Part shown: one piece after another, positions 1 through 9,536 of the stretch
Layout of the letters: each line of letters starts with the position of its first letter
Numbering within the stretch: position 1 is the first letter of the stretch
Assembly: GCA_964458605.1 (NCBI GenBank)
Contig: CAYWLS010000026.1
Span: 1-61,547, forward strand
DNA length: 61,547 bases
Reading direction: 5' to 3'
DNA from: JBBSNV01 sp964458605
Lineage (GTDB): Bacteria > Pseudomonadota > Alphaproteobacteria > Reyranellales > JAQSWP01
Made by a program: the position numbers and the translations under genes
The notes under the pieces: generated by a model
What the model was told of the DNA's origin: nothing
The model's input: only the letters and a program-made list of their open reading frames with translations
Database searches by the model: none

Positions 1-1
1 G

Positions 2-2218
<2,217 letters not shown>

Positions 2219-2266
2219 CGGCGTCGCCGTCTCGGCGATTGACGATGGCGCCGTTTCGGCGCGGGA

Positions 2267-3340
2267 TCACACCGCTTCGAGCGGCGCGTTCATCGAGGTG
2301 GTGCTGGGCAGGATGATGCCGCCGCGATCGCCGATATCGACCTTGCCGTAGCGCTGGGCGAACACCGCCGGCAGCGGCCGCGCGCCGGGCGCGGCCAGCC
2401 ACAGCCGCAGCAGGTGGCGGCGCTGATCCGGCTCGGGCCAGTCCTCGAAGCCGGTGCGGTCGTGCAGCAGCGTGTGGTTGTGCACGAACTGCAGGTCGCC
2501 CGGACGAAACTCCATGTGCATGTTCAGCGCCGGGTCGTTGGCCAGCGAATCGAACAGGTCGAGCGCCTCGGTATGCTGCGGCGTCAGGCGCGGCGCTTCG
2601 GCGAAGCGCTGGCCGGATTCGATGTACTGGCGCTGATAGATCGCCGTCAGGTAGCCCTGGTACCAGCTGAACACCGGAATCTCGAAATAGGGCTTCATGC
2701 CGGCCGGCACCTCGCCGCGGCGGTCGGTGGCAACGGGTTCGAACAGCAGCCGCAGCAGGTCGGGCCGGCGCCGGCGCATCTCGTTGAAGATCGTGGTCGA
2801 GCTGACCAGCGCCGACAGCCCGCCGCTTCGCGCCGTCTTCAGGCACAGCAGCCCGACGATGTCGCAGGAATCGGTGTGATAGGTCTGCCGCTCGTGGGTC
2901 TGGTAGATGCGGACAGTGGGATCTTTCACATCGAGGCCGAGATCCTTGACGTGGCCCAGCACATGCCCTTTGGCATTCTGCGAACGCGCATTGCCCAGAT
3001 AGGCGCCGATGCCGAAGAAGGCGGTCGCCGCCTGGCGCATGTCGTAGCGCTGGATCGGCAGGCCGCGCATCACGGCGAAGCCGCGGCCATGCAGCAGCGC
3101 CTGCAGGACCTGCTCCAGCTTGGCCGACAGTCGCGGCAGCGGAAAATCGGCGCGCGTGATGCTGGCGATGTCGGCCTGGCGCGCGACCAGCGGCGCGACG
3201 GCAGCGTCTATTTCGGCGATGTCCTGTGCATCGAGCGGCACGAGCCAGTCGCTGCGACGCTCCATGTCCGGCCCGTACCAGGCTGCCGGCCCGGTCTGTT
3301 CGGGCGGCAAATCCCAAGCCGCATTCGTCGTATCGGGAAT
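2267..3340 (-). CDS. TauD/TfdA-family Fe(II)/2-oxoglutarate dioxygenase (probable ATT start)
   Basis: The product, about 357 residues, is a non-heme iron oxygenase of the TauD/TfdA type. Such enzymes use 2-oxoglutarate and oxygen to hydroxylate small substrates, and the substrate here is unknown. The HxD iron-binding pair is visible in YHTDSCD (about H155 and D157). The distal histidine and 2-oxoglutarate arginine region is near VHNHTLLHDR and LLRLWLA. Family members of this subtype usually begin shortly before a motif like GPAAWYGPDM, found here at residues 17-26. No ATG, GTG or TTG lies between that motif and a distant ATG at 3505, whose extension does not look conserved. An ATT preceded by AGGAGG at 5-nt spacing fits the family length best. 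The alternative start at 3505 would give 412 residues. Confidence 0.82.
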   Translation of the reverse strand: MPDTTNAAWDLPPEQTGPAAWYGPDMERRSDWLVPLDAQDIAEIDAAVAPLVARQADIASITRADFPLPRLSAKLEQVLQALLHGRGFAVMRGLPIQRYDMRQAATAFFGIGAYLGNARSQNAKGHVLGHVKDLGLDVKDPTVRIYQTHERQTYHTDSCDIVGLLCLKTARSGGLSALVSSTTIFNEMRRRRPDLLRLLFEPVATDRRGEVPAGMKPYFEIPVFSWYQGYLTAIYQRQYIESGQRFAEAPRLTPQHTEALDLFDSLANDPALNMHMEFRPGDLQFVHNHTLLHDRTGFEDWPEPDQRRHLLRLWLAAPGARPLPAVFAQRYGKVDIGDRGGIILPSTTSMNAPLEAV

Positions 3341-3351
3341 GGCGTCCTCCT
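3338..3351 (-). promoter_or_regulatory. Strong Shine-Dalgarno that decides a non-canonical ATT start
   Basis: Read on the minus strand, AGGAGG (3351 to 3346) is followed by ACGCC and then ATT (3340 to 3338) in the dioxygenase frame. A perfect Shine-Dalgarno at near-optimal spacing with no ATG, GTG or TTG behind it suggests initiation at ATT, as in infC. A sequencing error of ATG to ATT is an alternative. Confidence 0.55.
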
Positions 3352-3463
3352 GATCCTCTTGAAATCGATTTAAGAGCGCAGACGAGCGCTTGGCAATGCC
3401 CAGCCGATCGAAGTCGCCGCGGCGAGGGCCGGCGACCGCCGGGATTGCGGCCGAACGCCGCGA

Positions 3464-3477
3464 TTGATTGCAATCAA
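3464..3477. promoter_or_regulatory. Perfect FNR/FixK-type box
   Basis: TTGATTGCAATCAA is a perfect 14-bp palindrome matching the FNR/FixK consensus TTGAT-N4-ATCAA at all ten defined positions. It lies between divergent genes, ending 54 bp before the ATG of the 34-residue peptide and about 124 bp upstream of the dioxygenase start. It could control either direction in response to oxygen. Confidence 0.7.
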
Positions 3478-3531
3478 CGCGCCCGCGCGCGCGGCGAAGT
3501 AGCAATTGCCATCGGCAATCGGAGACCTGCC

Positions 3532-3636
3532 ATGCAAAGCGCTGAAATCTTCTTTCTCGCCCTTGTGGCCGGCGCCTTCGTCGTGTTCGGCGCCGCCCTG
3601 GCCGGTGCCAGCCTGAAGACCAGGCCGCGCCGCTGA
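3532..3636 (+). CDS. 34-residue single-span membrane peptide
   Basis: This short ORF begins MQSAEIFFLALVAGAF and continues as one hydrophobic helix of roughly 20 residues. It ends in a basic tail, LKTRPRR, which suggests one inner-membrane span with a cytoplasmic C-terminus. GGAGA stands 6 nt ahead of the ATG, a convincing ribosome binding site. The perfect FNR-type box starts 68 bp upstream of the ATG, so expression may depend on oxygen. Small one-span peptides often accompany respiratory oxidases (CydX- or CcoS-like), but no oxidase gene is nearby and I see no specific similarity. The function is unknown. Confidence 0.6.
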   Translation: MQSAEIFFLALVAGAFVVFGAALAGASLKTRPRR

Positions 3637-3684
3637 GGACCTTGCGACGCCGCCGGCCGCGGCCCCAGTCGCCTTGACCTTGCC

Positions 3685-4518
3685 ATGTTCGGACCGCAGC
3701 GTCCGACCATGGCCCTGTCCGCTTCGCTTCTGCCTTCCGCCGTTGTCGCCGCCCTGATCGCCGCGCCGCTGGCCGGCCGCGCCGCCGAGCTTGTGCCCTA
3801 TCAGGCCGAATACAGCATCACCGCCGGCGCCGGCGATCGCGCACCGCAGATCGGCAGCGCCCGCCAGCGCCTGAGCGACGGCTGCCAGCGCCGCAGCTTC
3901 GAGCGTGACGTCAATGTCGCCCTGGCGCTGACCCAGACCCTGCGCTACGAGGTCAACTCGGTGCTGCATGCCAGCGAGTCGCGCACCGGCCGGGCGCTGG
4001 ACTACAAGCTCGACCGCGTCATGAACGGCGAAAAGAGCCAGCGCGGCGGCGCGGTGGCGGTCGGCCCCAATGGCGGCAAGGCCAATCTGAGTGCGCCCAA
4101 TGGGCCCGAGTCGCTCGACCTGCCCGGCGGCACCTTGCTGCCGCAGCGCATGATCGATGCCATCCTCGATCACCTGCAAAGAGGCGAGACCAATTTCACC
4201 GTCGAGGCTTTCGACGCCGAGGTGGTGACCAACCTGGTCGAGGTGAACGTCCAGCGCGTCGGCGCCGAGCAGATCGCGCCGCGGCCGCAGGATGCGGCGC
4301 TGATCGATCGCATCGGCGCGCCGGCCTATCCGCTGCTGGTGTCCTTCAGCCGCGCCAGCGGCAAGCCGCTGTTCACCGCCCATATCCTGCTGCATCGCAA
4401 CGGCGTGATCAGCCGCCTGGTCGCCAGCTTCGGGCCCTTCACCGTGGCCGCCAACCTGACCGCCTTCCAGGCGCTGCCGCAGCTGCGCTGCGCCGCGCCG
4501 GGCCGTACAGACGGTTGA
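3685..4518 (+). CDS. EipB-like (DUF1849-type) periplasmic envelope protein
   Basis: This is a 277-residue exported protein. A hydrophobic N-terminal segment (MALSASLLPSAVVAALIAAP) ends in an Ala-X-Ala-like site near GRAAEL, and is followed by LVPYQAEYSITAGAG. The overall pattern is a beta-rich protein with a conserved early Tyr-Glu-Tyr strand, a central PGGTLLPQRMIDAILDHL and a late YPLLVSFSR. This resembles the DUF1849/EipB family, which supports envelope integrity in alphaproteobacteria. The pair of cysteines (in DGCQRR and LRCAAP) could form the disulfide reported for EipB. ATG 3709 (MALSAS) is an alternative start that would give a more typical signal peptide. The gene precedes the photolyase operon by 113 bp and is probably a separate unit. 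The family call is from memory of its pattern. Confidence 0.7.
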   Translation: MFGPQRPTMALSASLLPSAVVAALIAAPLAGRAAELVPYQAEYSITAGAGDRAPQIGSARQRLSDGCQRRSFERDVNVALALTQTLRYEVNSVLHASESRTGRALDYKLDRVMNGEKSQRGGAVAVGPNGGKANLSAPNGPESLDLPGGTLLPQRMIDAILDHLQRGETNFTVEAFDAEVVTNLVEVNVQRVGAEQIAPRPQDAALIDRIGAPAYPLLVSFSRASGKPLFTAHILLHRNGVISRLVASFGPFTVAANLTAFQALPQLRCAAPGRTDG

Positions 4519-4562
4519 TTCCACGGTTGATTCCCCTGCCGATTTCGCCGGAAATCGAGGAT

Positions 4563-4591
4563 TGATCCATGCCCGCCAGGGCTGCGTAGAA
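4563..4591 (+). promoter_or_regulatory. Candidate sigmaE(ECF11)-type promoter of the photolyase operon
   Basis: TGATCC (4563-4568) and GTAGAA (4586-4591) are separated by 17 bp, and GTAGAA ends 40 bp before the photolyase ATG. TGATCC is the -35 motif known for the RpoE-ChrR singlet-oxygen regulon of Rhodobacter sphaeroides, whose targets include photolyase and cfa genes. The -10 match is weaker. A second TGATCC at 4617 is too near the start codon to serve. Confidence 0.5.
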
Positions 4592-4631
4592 CATCCGTTC
4601 TCCTACGAACGCAACTTGATCCTGGCGGAGT

Positions 4632-6077
4632 ATGCAAACGCCCGCGCTTGTACTGTTCCGCCAGGACCTTCGTCTCGCCGACAACCCCGCTTTGCAGGCC
4701 GGCCTAGCTCACGGGCCGGTGATTCCCGTCTACGTGCTCGACGACGAGACGCCGGATGCCTGGCGCCTGGGCGGCGCCAGCCGCTGGTGGCTGCATCGCA
4801 GCCTGGCCGCCCTGTCGGCCGACATCGCCAAGCACGGCAATCGGCTGATCCTGCGGCGCGGCCGGCAGGATCGCGAAGTCAGGCGCCTGGTCGAGCAGAC
4901 CGGGGCCGGCGCGGTGTTCTGGAATCGCTGCTACGAGCCTTTCGCGCGCGAGCGCGACGGTGCCATGAAAATGGCGCTGCGGGAAAAGGGGCTCGAAGCG
5001 CGAAGCTTCAACGCCGCCCTGCTGTTCGAACCGGGCAGCGTGCTGACCAGATCGGGCGGTCCGTTCTCCGTGTTCACCCCGTTCTGGCGCGCCTGCCTGT
5101 CGGCGCCGCCGCCGCAAGCGCCCCTGCCCCGCCCGCGCCAACTGCCGGCGCCGGACAAGTTTCCGGCCAGCGACAGGCTCGAGGCATGGCGGTTGCTGCC
5201 GCACAGGCCGGACTGGGCGCACGGGCTGCGCCAGAGCTGGGCCCCGGGCGAAGCCGGCGCGCGGCGCCGTCTGGCCGAATTCGTCGACGATGCGCTGATC
5301 CGTTACGAAGGCGAGCGCGACATCCCGAGCCGCCCATCGACCTCGCGGCTGTCGCCGCATCTGCATTTCGGCGAGATCGGACCGCGCCAGATCTGGCATG
5401 CGCTGGAGGCGGCGCGCCACGATCGGGACGCCCAGGCGCGCGCCGCGGCCAAGTTCCTTTCCGAACTGGGCTGGCGGGAGTTCAGCTACAATCTGCTGCA
5501 TGACCGTCCCGACCTGCCGCGGCGCAACCTGCGGCGGGAGTTCGACCGCTTCCCCTGGCGCCACGACGCCAAGGCTCTCACGGCCTGGCAGCGTGGCCGC
5601 ACCGGCTATCCGATCGTCGATGCCGGCATGCGCGAGCTGTGGCACACCGGCTGGATGCACAATCGCGTGCGCATGATCGCCGCCTCCTTCCTGATCAAGC
5701 ACCTGCTGCACGACTGGCGCCAGGGCGAGGAATGGTTCTGGGACACGCTGGTCGATGCCGATCTCGCCAACAACGCGGCCAGTTGGCAATGGATCGCCGG
5801 CAGCGGCGCCGACGCCGCCCCCTATTTCCGCATCTTCAACCCGGTCCTGCAGGGCGAGCGCTTCGATCGCGACGGCGCCTATGTCGCGCGCTGGGTGCCG
5901 GAGCTGGCCAAGCTGCCGCCCGAGGCGATCCATGCGCCATGGCGCGCCGATGCCGCCACCCTGGCCCGGGCCGGCGTCGAGCTGGACCGGACCTATCCGC
6001 GGCCGATCGTCGACCACGACGCGGCGCGCAAGCGCGCGCTGGCCGCCTTCGCCAGCCTGAAGCAGAGCGCGGCATGA
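4632..6077 (+). CDS. phrB: Deoxyribodipyrimidine photolyase
   Basis: This 481-residue class I photolyase uses blue light and FAD to split cyclobutane pyrimidine dimers in DNA. The N-terminal antenna domain opens with ALVLFRQDLRLADNPAL. The C-terminal FAD-binding domain shows RTGYPIVDAGMRELWHTGWM, then RVRMIAASFLIKHLL, and ASWQWIAGSGADAAPYFRIF, which holds the conserved tryptophans of the electron-transfer chain and the Asn-rich FAD pocket. Length is normal for the family. It is the first gene of a translationally coupled operon: its TGA overlaps the ATG of the next gene (ATGA). The Shine-Dalgarno is weak, with GGAG only 1 nt from the ATG. Clustering with lipid-modifying genes points to photo-oxidative stress control. 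Confidence 0.95.
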   Translation: MQTPALVLFRQDLRLADNPALQAGLAHGPVIPVYVLDDETPDAWRLGGASRWWLHRSLAALSADIAKHGNRLILRRGRQDREVRRLVEQTGAGAVFWNRCYEPFARERDGAMKMALREKGLEARSFNAALLFEPGSVLTRSGGPFSVFTPFWRACLSAPPPQAPLPRPRQLPAPDKFPASDRLEAWRLLPHRPDWAHGLRQSWAPGEAGARRRLAEFVDDALIRYEGERDIPSRPSTSRLSPHLHFGEIGPRQIWHALEAARHDRDAQARAAAKFLSELGWREFSYNLLHDRPDLPRRNLRREFDRFPWRHDAKALTAWQRGRTGYPIVDAGMRELWHTGWMHNRVRMIAASFLIKHLLHDWRQGEEWFWDTLVDADLANNAASWQWIAGSGADAAPYFRIFNPVLQGERFDRDGAYVARWVPELAKLPPEAIHAPWRADAATLARAGVELDRTYPRPIVDHDAARKRALAAFASLKQSAA

Positions 6078-7450
6078 AGATCGCCGTGATCGGCGCGGGC
6101 GTCGCCGGGCTGGGCGCGGCCTGGCTGCTGGCGCGCCAGCACGAGGTGGTCCTGTACGAGAAAAGCGCGCGGCTGGGCGGCCACAGCAACACCTTCCGCG
6201 CCCGTGCCTATGGCCGCAACATCGACGTCGATACCGGCTTCATCGTCTACAACCGCGTCAACTATCCCGACCTGACGGCGCTGTTCGCGCATCTGGGCGT
6301 CGCCACCGAGAGCTCGGACATGTCGTTCGCCGTGTCGCTGGGCGACGGCGCTTTCGAATACGGCAGCGGCGACCTGGCGGTGTTCGGCCAGCCGGCCAAT
6401 CTGCTCGATCCGCGCTTCCGCGCCATGCTGCGCGACCTGCTGCGTTTCAACCGGCTGGGCCTCGGCCTGGCGCGCGAACTGCCGCCCGCCGACATGCCGC
6501 TGGGCGAGTGGCTGACCCGGCACCGCCTGGACGGCTGGTTCGCCGAACGCTACCTGCAGCCGCTGGCAGCCAGCATCTGGTCGAGTTCGCTGGACGATAT
6601 CCTGCGCTTTCCCTTGCGACAGTTCGTCGATTTCTTCGCCAAGCACCGGCTGTTCAATATCTGGCGCCAGCGCCGCTGGCGCACGGTGAGCGGCGGCAGC
6701 CGGCACTATGTCGAGAAGCTGGCCGCGCCGCTGCTGGCACGCGCCCGGCTCGGCCATGGCGTCGAACGCATCGAGCGCAGCACGCATAGCGTCAAGCTGC
6801 GCGACGGCGCGGGCCAGGTCGATCGCTTCGACCAGGTGGTGCTGGCCTGCCATGCCGACGAGGCGCTGGCCATGCTGGACCAGCCGACGCCGCTGGAGCG
6901 GCGCCTCCTGGGCGCCTTCCGCTACGCGCCCAACCGCACCGTGCTGCACACCGATGCCGGCCTGATGCCCCGGCGGCAGCGCGTGTGGTCGAGCTGGAAC
7001 TTCGTCGCGCCGCTCGACCGGACCACGCAGCCGGATGCGCCGGTCGCCGTCACCTACTGGATGAACCGGCTGCAGAACATCCCGCGCCGCTGGCCGATCT
7101 TCGTCTCCAACAATCCCGGTCGCGAACCCGCCCCCGCCGCCGTGCTGGCGGAGTTCGCCTATGCCCATCCGCTGTTCGATCGCGCCGCCTTCGCCGCCCA
7201 GGCCGAGCTGGCGCGGCTGCAGGGCGCGCATCGCTCGTGGTTCTGCGGCAGCTATTTCGGCTACGGCTTCCACGAGGCGGCGCTGTCCTCGGGCCTGGAT
7301 GTGGCCCAGGCGCTGGGCGTGCGGCGTCCCTGGGCCGACGAGCCGCGCCGCACGCGAAAGCCCGGCAAGATCGGCATTGCCCCGCCCCTTCCCCTGCCCG
7401 ACACTGTGACCGGGTTGCCGCGGCAACGGCTGACGCAAGCCGAGGATTGA
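6074..7450 (+). CDS. FAD-dependent amine-oxidase-like oxidoreductase of the cfa cluster
   Basis: The product has 458 residues. A Rossmann motif opens the protein (VIGAGVAGLGAAWLLA, G8/G10/G13), followed by the acidic end of strand 2 (VVLYEKSARLGGHSNTF), as in the protoporphyrinogen oxidase, phytoene desaturase and amine oxidase superfamily. A C-terminal GSYFGYGFHEAALSSGLDVA contacts the flavin in this group. Homologs sit next to DUF1365 and cfa genes in many proteobacteria. In Rhodobacter such genes were linked to making methylated and furan fatty acids, where a flavoprotein would desaturate the methylated acyl chain; that role is an inference here. The start overlaps the phrB stop and the stop overlaps the next ATG, so the genes are co-translated. 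Confidence 0.88.
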   Translation: MKIAVIGAGVAGLGAAWLLARQHEVVLYEKSARLGGHSNTFRARAYGRNIDVDTGFIVYNRVNYPDLTALFAHLGVATESSDMSFAVSLGDGAFEYGSGDLAVFGQPANLLDPRFRAMLRDLLRFNRLGLGLARELPPADMPLGEWLTRHRLDGWFAERYLQPLAASIWSSSLDDILRFPLRQFVDFFAKHRLFNIWRQRRWRTVSGGSRHYVEKLAAPLLARARLGHGVERIERSTHSVKLRDGAGQVDRFDQVVLACHADEALAMLDQPTPLERRLLGAFRYAPNRTVLHTDAGLMPRRQRVWSSWNFVAPLDRTTQPDAPVAVTYWMNRLQNIPRRWPIFVSNNPGREPAPAAVLAEFAYAHPLFDRAAFAAQAELARLQGAHRSWFCGSYFGYGFHEAALSSGLDVAQALGVRRPWADEPRRTRKPGKIGIAPPLPLPDTVTGLPRQRLTQAED

Positions 7451-8280
7451 TGGGCGCCATCGATGGCGCGCCCGGGCGGCGCGCGAGATCGACCACTGCC
7501 GCCATCGCCGGCGGACTGGCGCTGGGACGAATCTTCCATCGCCGCAGCCGGCCGCGCGTCAACCAGTTCTCCTATTGCGCGCTCTATTTCTGCCTCAACC
7601 TCAAGGACCTCGACCGGCTTTCCCGCCCGCTGCTGTCGCTCGACCGCTTCAACCTGGTCAGCCTGTACCGTCGCGATTTCGGACCGCGCGACGGCAGCGA
7701 CCTGGAACGCTGGATGCGCGATATCCTGGAGAGCCACGGCCTGGGCCAGGCCGCCGACGGTGACATCGTGCTGCACGGCCATCCGCGCCTGCTGGGCTAC
7801 GTGTTCAATCCGGTCAGCTTCTGGTTCTGCCACGACCGCGCCGGCGCCCTGCGCGCGGTGCTGGCCGATGTCTCCAACACCTTCGGCGAGCATCATCACT
7901 ACCTGGTAGCGCATGAGGACGCCCGACCGATCGCGCCGACCGACTGGCTGGAGGCCCGCAAGCTGTTCCATGTCTCGCCGTTCCTGCCGGTCGAGGGCTT
8001 CTATCGCTTCCGGTTCCGTCTTGATTCGCGCCGCATGCGTGCCGATATCCACTATCACGATGCGCCCGAAGGTCAGGGGTTGGGCCCGATGCTGGTGACC
8101 TATGTCGATAGCCGACGCCGGCCGCTCGGCAGCCTTTCGCTGCTGTCCGCGTTGCTGCGTCATCCCCTTGCCAGCCTGTCGGTGGTAGCCTTGATTCACT
8201 ACCAGGCGGCCAAAATCTGGTTTAAAAAAGCACGGTTCTATCGCAAGCCCGAGCCGCCCAGCCGCACCCTGAGCCGATGA
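7450..8280 (+). CDS. DUF1365 family protein
   Basis: This 276-residue protein shows the DUF1365 hallmarks. These are the HGHPRLLGYVFNPVSFWFC core, the NTFGEHHHYL histidine cluster, and KLFHVSPFLPVEGFYRFRF. The histidine-rich motif suggests a metal site, but the biochemistry is not settled. DUF1365 genes almost always accompany a flavin oxidase and a Cfa-like methyltransferase, as here. Furan fatty acid synthesis in Rhodobacter sphaeroides is the best published lead that I recall. The ATG overlaps the preceding stop (TGATG) and the stop overlaps the cfa start (ATGA). The C-terminal tail is basic and mildly hydrophobic, compatible with membrane association. Confidence 0.9.
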   Translation: MGAIDGAPGRRARSTTAAIAGGLALGRIFHRRSRPRVNQFSYCALYFCLNLKDLDRLSRPLLSLDRFNLVSLYRRDFGPRDGSDLERWMRDILESHGLGQAADGDIVLHGHPRLLGYVFNPVSFWFCHDRAGALRAVLADVSNTFGEHHHYLVAHEDARPIAPTDWLEARKLFHVSPFLPVEGFYRFRFRLDSRRMRADIHYHDAPEGQGLGPMLVTYVDSRRRPLGSLSLLSALLRHPLASLSVVALIHYQAAKIWFKKARFYRKPEPPSRTLSR

Positions 8281-9473
8281 CCGCCACCCCGGACAAGCAC
8301 ATGCCGTTTGCCGCTCGCGCCCTGCTGGCGGCGCTGCACAAGCTGCACAGCGGCGAGCTGACCCTGCATCTGCCCGACGGCACTACCCGTCGCTATGTCG
8401 GCGTCGCAGCGGGCCCCAAAGCCGAGCTCACGGTCAAGGACTGGTCGCTGTTCTCGCGCATGCTGCGCGGCGGCGACATGGCTTTCGCCGAGGCCTATAT
8501 GGACGGGCTGTGCGACACGCCCGACCTGGCGGCGCTGCTGACCATGGCAGCGGCCAATCAGGATCACATCGAGGCCACCCTGCAGGCCAGTTGGTGGCGC
8601 CGCACGCTGTGGCGGCTGCTGCATCTGCGCCGCGACAACTCGCGCCAGGGCGCCCGGCGCAACATCAGCGCCCATTACGATCTGGGCAACGAATTCTATG
8701 CGCTGTGGCTGGATCCCGGGATGACCTACTCCTCGGCGCTGTACGAGGGCGAGGAGCGGCGTTCGCTGGAAGCGGCGCAGAGCGCCAAATATGCCCGCAT
8801 CCTCGACCGGCTGGGCGTGCGCCAGGGCGACACCATCCTGGAGATCGGCTGCGGCTGGGGCGGTTTCGCCGAAATGGCGGCGCAACGCGGCGCCAGGGTC
8901 AAGGCCATCACTATTTCCCAGCGCCAGCACGACCATGCCAGCCAGCGCATGGTCGAGGCCGATCTGGCCCACGCCGTCGACATCGATTTCCGCGACTATC
9001 GCGACGTCGAAGGGCGTTTCGACCATATCGTGTCGATCGAGATGATCGAGGCGGTGGGCGAGCGCTACTGGCCCGACTACTTCGCCGCGCTGCGCCGGCA
9101 CCTGAAGCCCGGCGGCAAGGCGCTGGTCCAGGTCATCACCATCGCCGACAAGGCCTTCGCCCAATATCGTCGCGGCACCGATTTCATCCAGCGTCACGTC
9201 TTCCCCGGCGGCATGCTGCTGTCGCCGGCCAAGATCGAGGAGCAGGCCCATCGCGCCGGGCTGCGGCTGGCCGACGCCTATGCCTTCGGCAAGGATTATG
9301 CCCGCACCCTGGCCGCCTGGCTGGAGCGCTTCGACGCGATGCGCGACAAGGTGCGCGGCATGGGCTTCGACGACCGCTTCATGCGCATGTGGCGATACTA
9401 CCTGGCCTATTGCATAGCCGGCTTCGCCACCGGCCGGACCGATGTCTTGCAGGCCGAATTGGTTCATGCTTAA
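8277..9473 (+). CDS. cfa: Cyclopropane-fatty-acyl-phospholipid synthase-family methyltransferase
   Basis: This 398-residue SAM-dependent enzyme acts on unsaturated acyl chains of membrane phospholipids. SISAHYDLGNEFYALWLDPGMTYSSAL-type residues appear in order: AHYDLGNEFYALWL, then MTYSSALYE. The SAM-binding motif is ILEIGCGWGGFAEMAA, and the conserved DIDFRDYRD and SIEMIEAVGERYW follow. Cfa enzymes make cyclopropane rings. The close relative UfaM in Rhodobacter adds a methyl group as the first step to furan fatty acids. With the flavin oxidase and DUF1365 partners beside it, the methylase role is at least as likely as classical cyclopropanation. It is coupled to DUF1365 by a 4-bp overlap and is followed by a 63-bp gap to the transporter. 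Confidence 0.93.
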   Translation: MTATPDKHMPFAARALLAALHKLHSGELTLHLPDGTTRRYVGVAAGPKAELTVKDWSLFSRMLRGGDMAFAEAYMDGLCDTPDLAALLTMAAANQDHIEATLQASWWRRTLWRLLHLRRDNSRQGARRNISAHYDLGNEFYALWLDPGMTYSSALYEGEERRSLEAAQSAKYARILDRLGVRQGDTILEIGCGWGGFAEMAAQRGARVKAITISQRQHDHASQRMVEADLAHAVDIDFRDYRDVEGRFDHIVSIEMIEAVGERYWPDYFAALRRHLKPGGKALVQVITIADKAFAQYRRGTDFIQRHVFPGGMLLSPAKIEEQAHRAGLRLADAYAFGKDYARTLAAWLERFDAMRDKVRGMGFDDRFMRMWRYYLAYCIAGFATGRTDVLQAELVHA

Positions 9474-9536
9474 TGTCGGCTGTGGGCGCCCCGAGAGCTG
9501 AAAGATGAGCGGCCCTAACCCATTGAAAGGCCGCAA

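Noticed and set aside
4617..4622. Second TGATCC motif before phrB
   Set aside because: Only about 10 nt from the ATG, leaving no room for a -10 element and transcription start.
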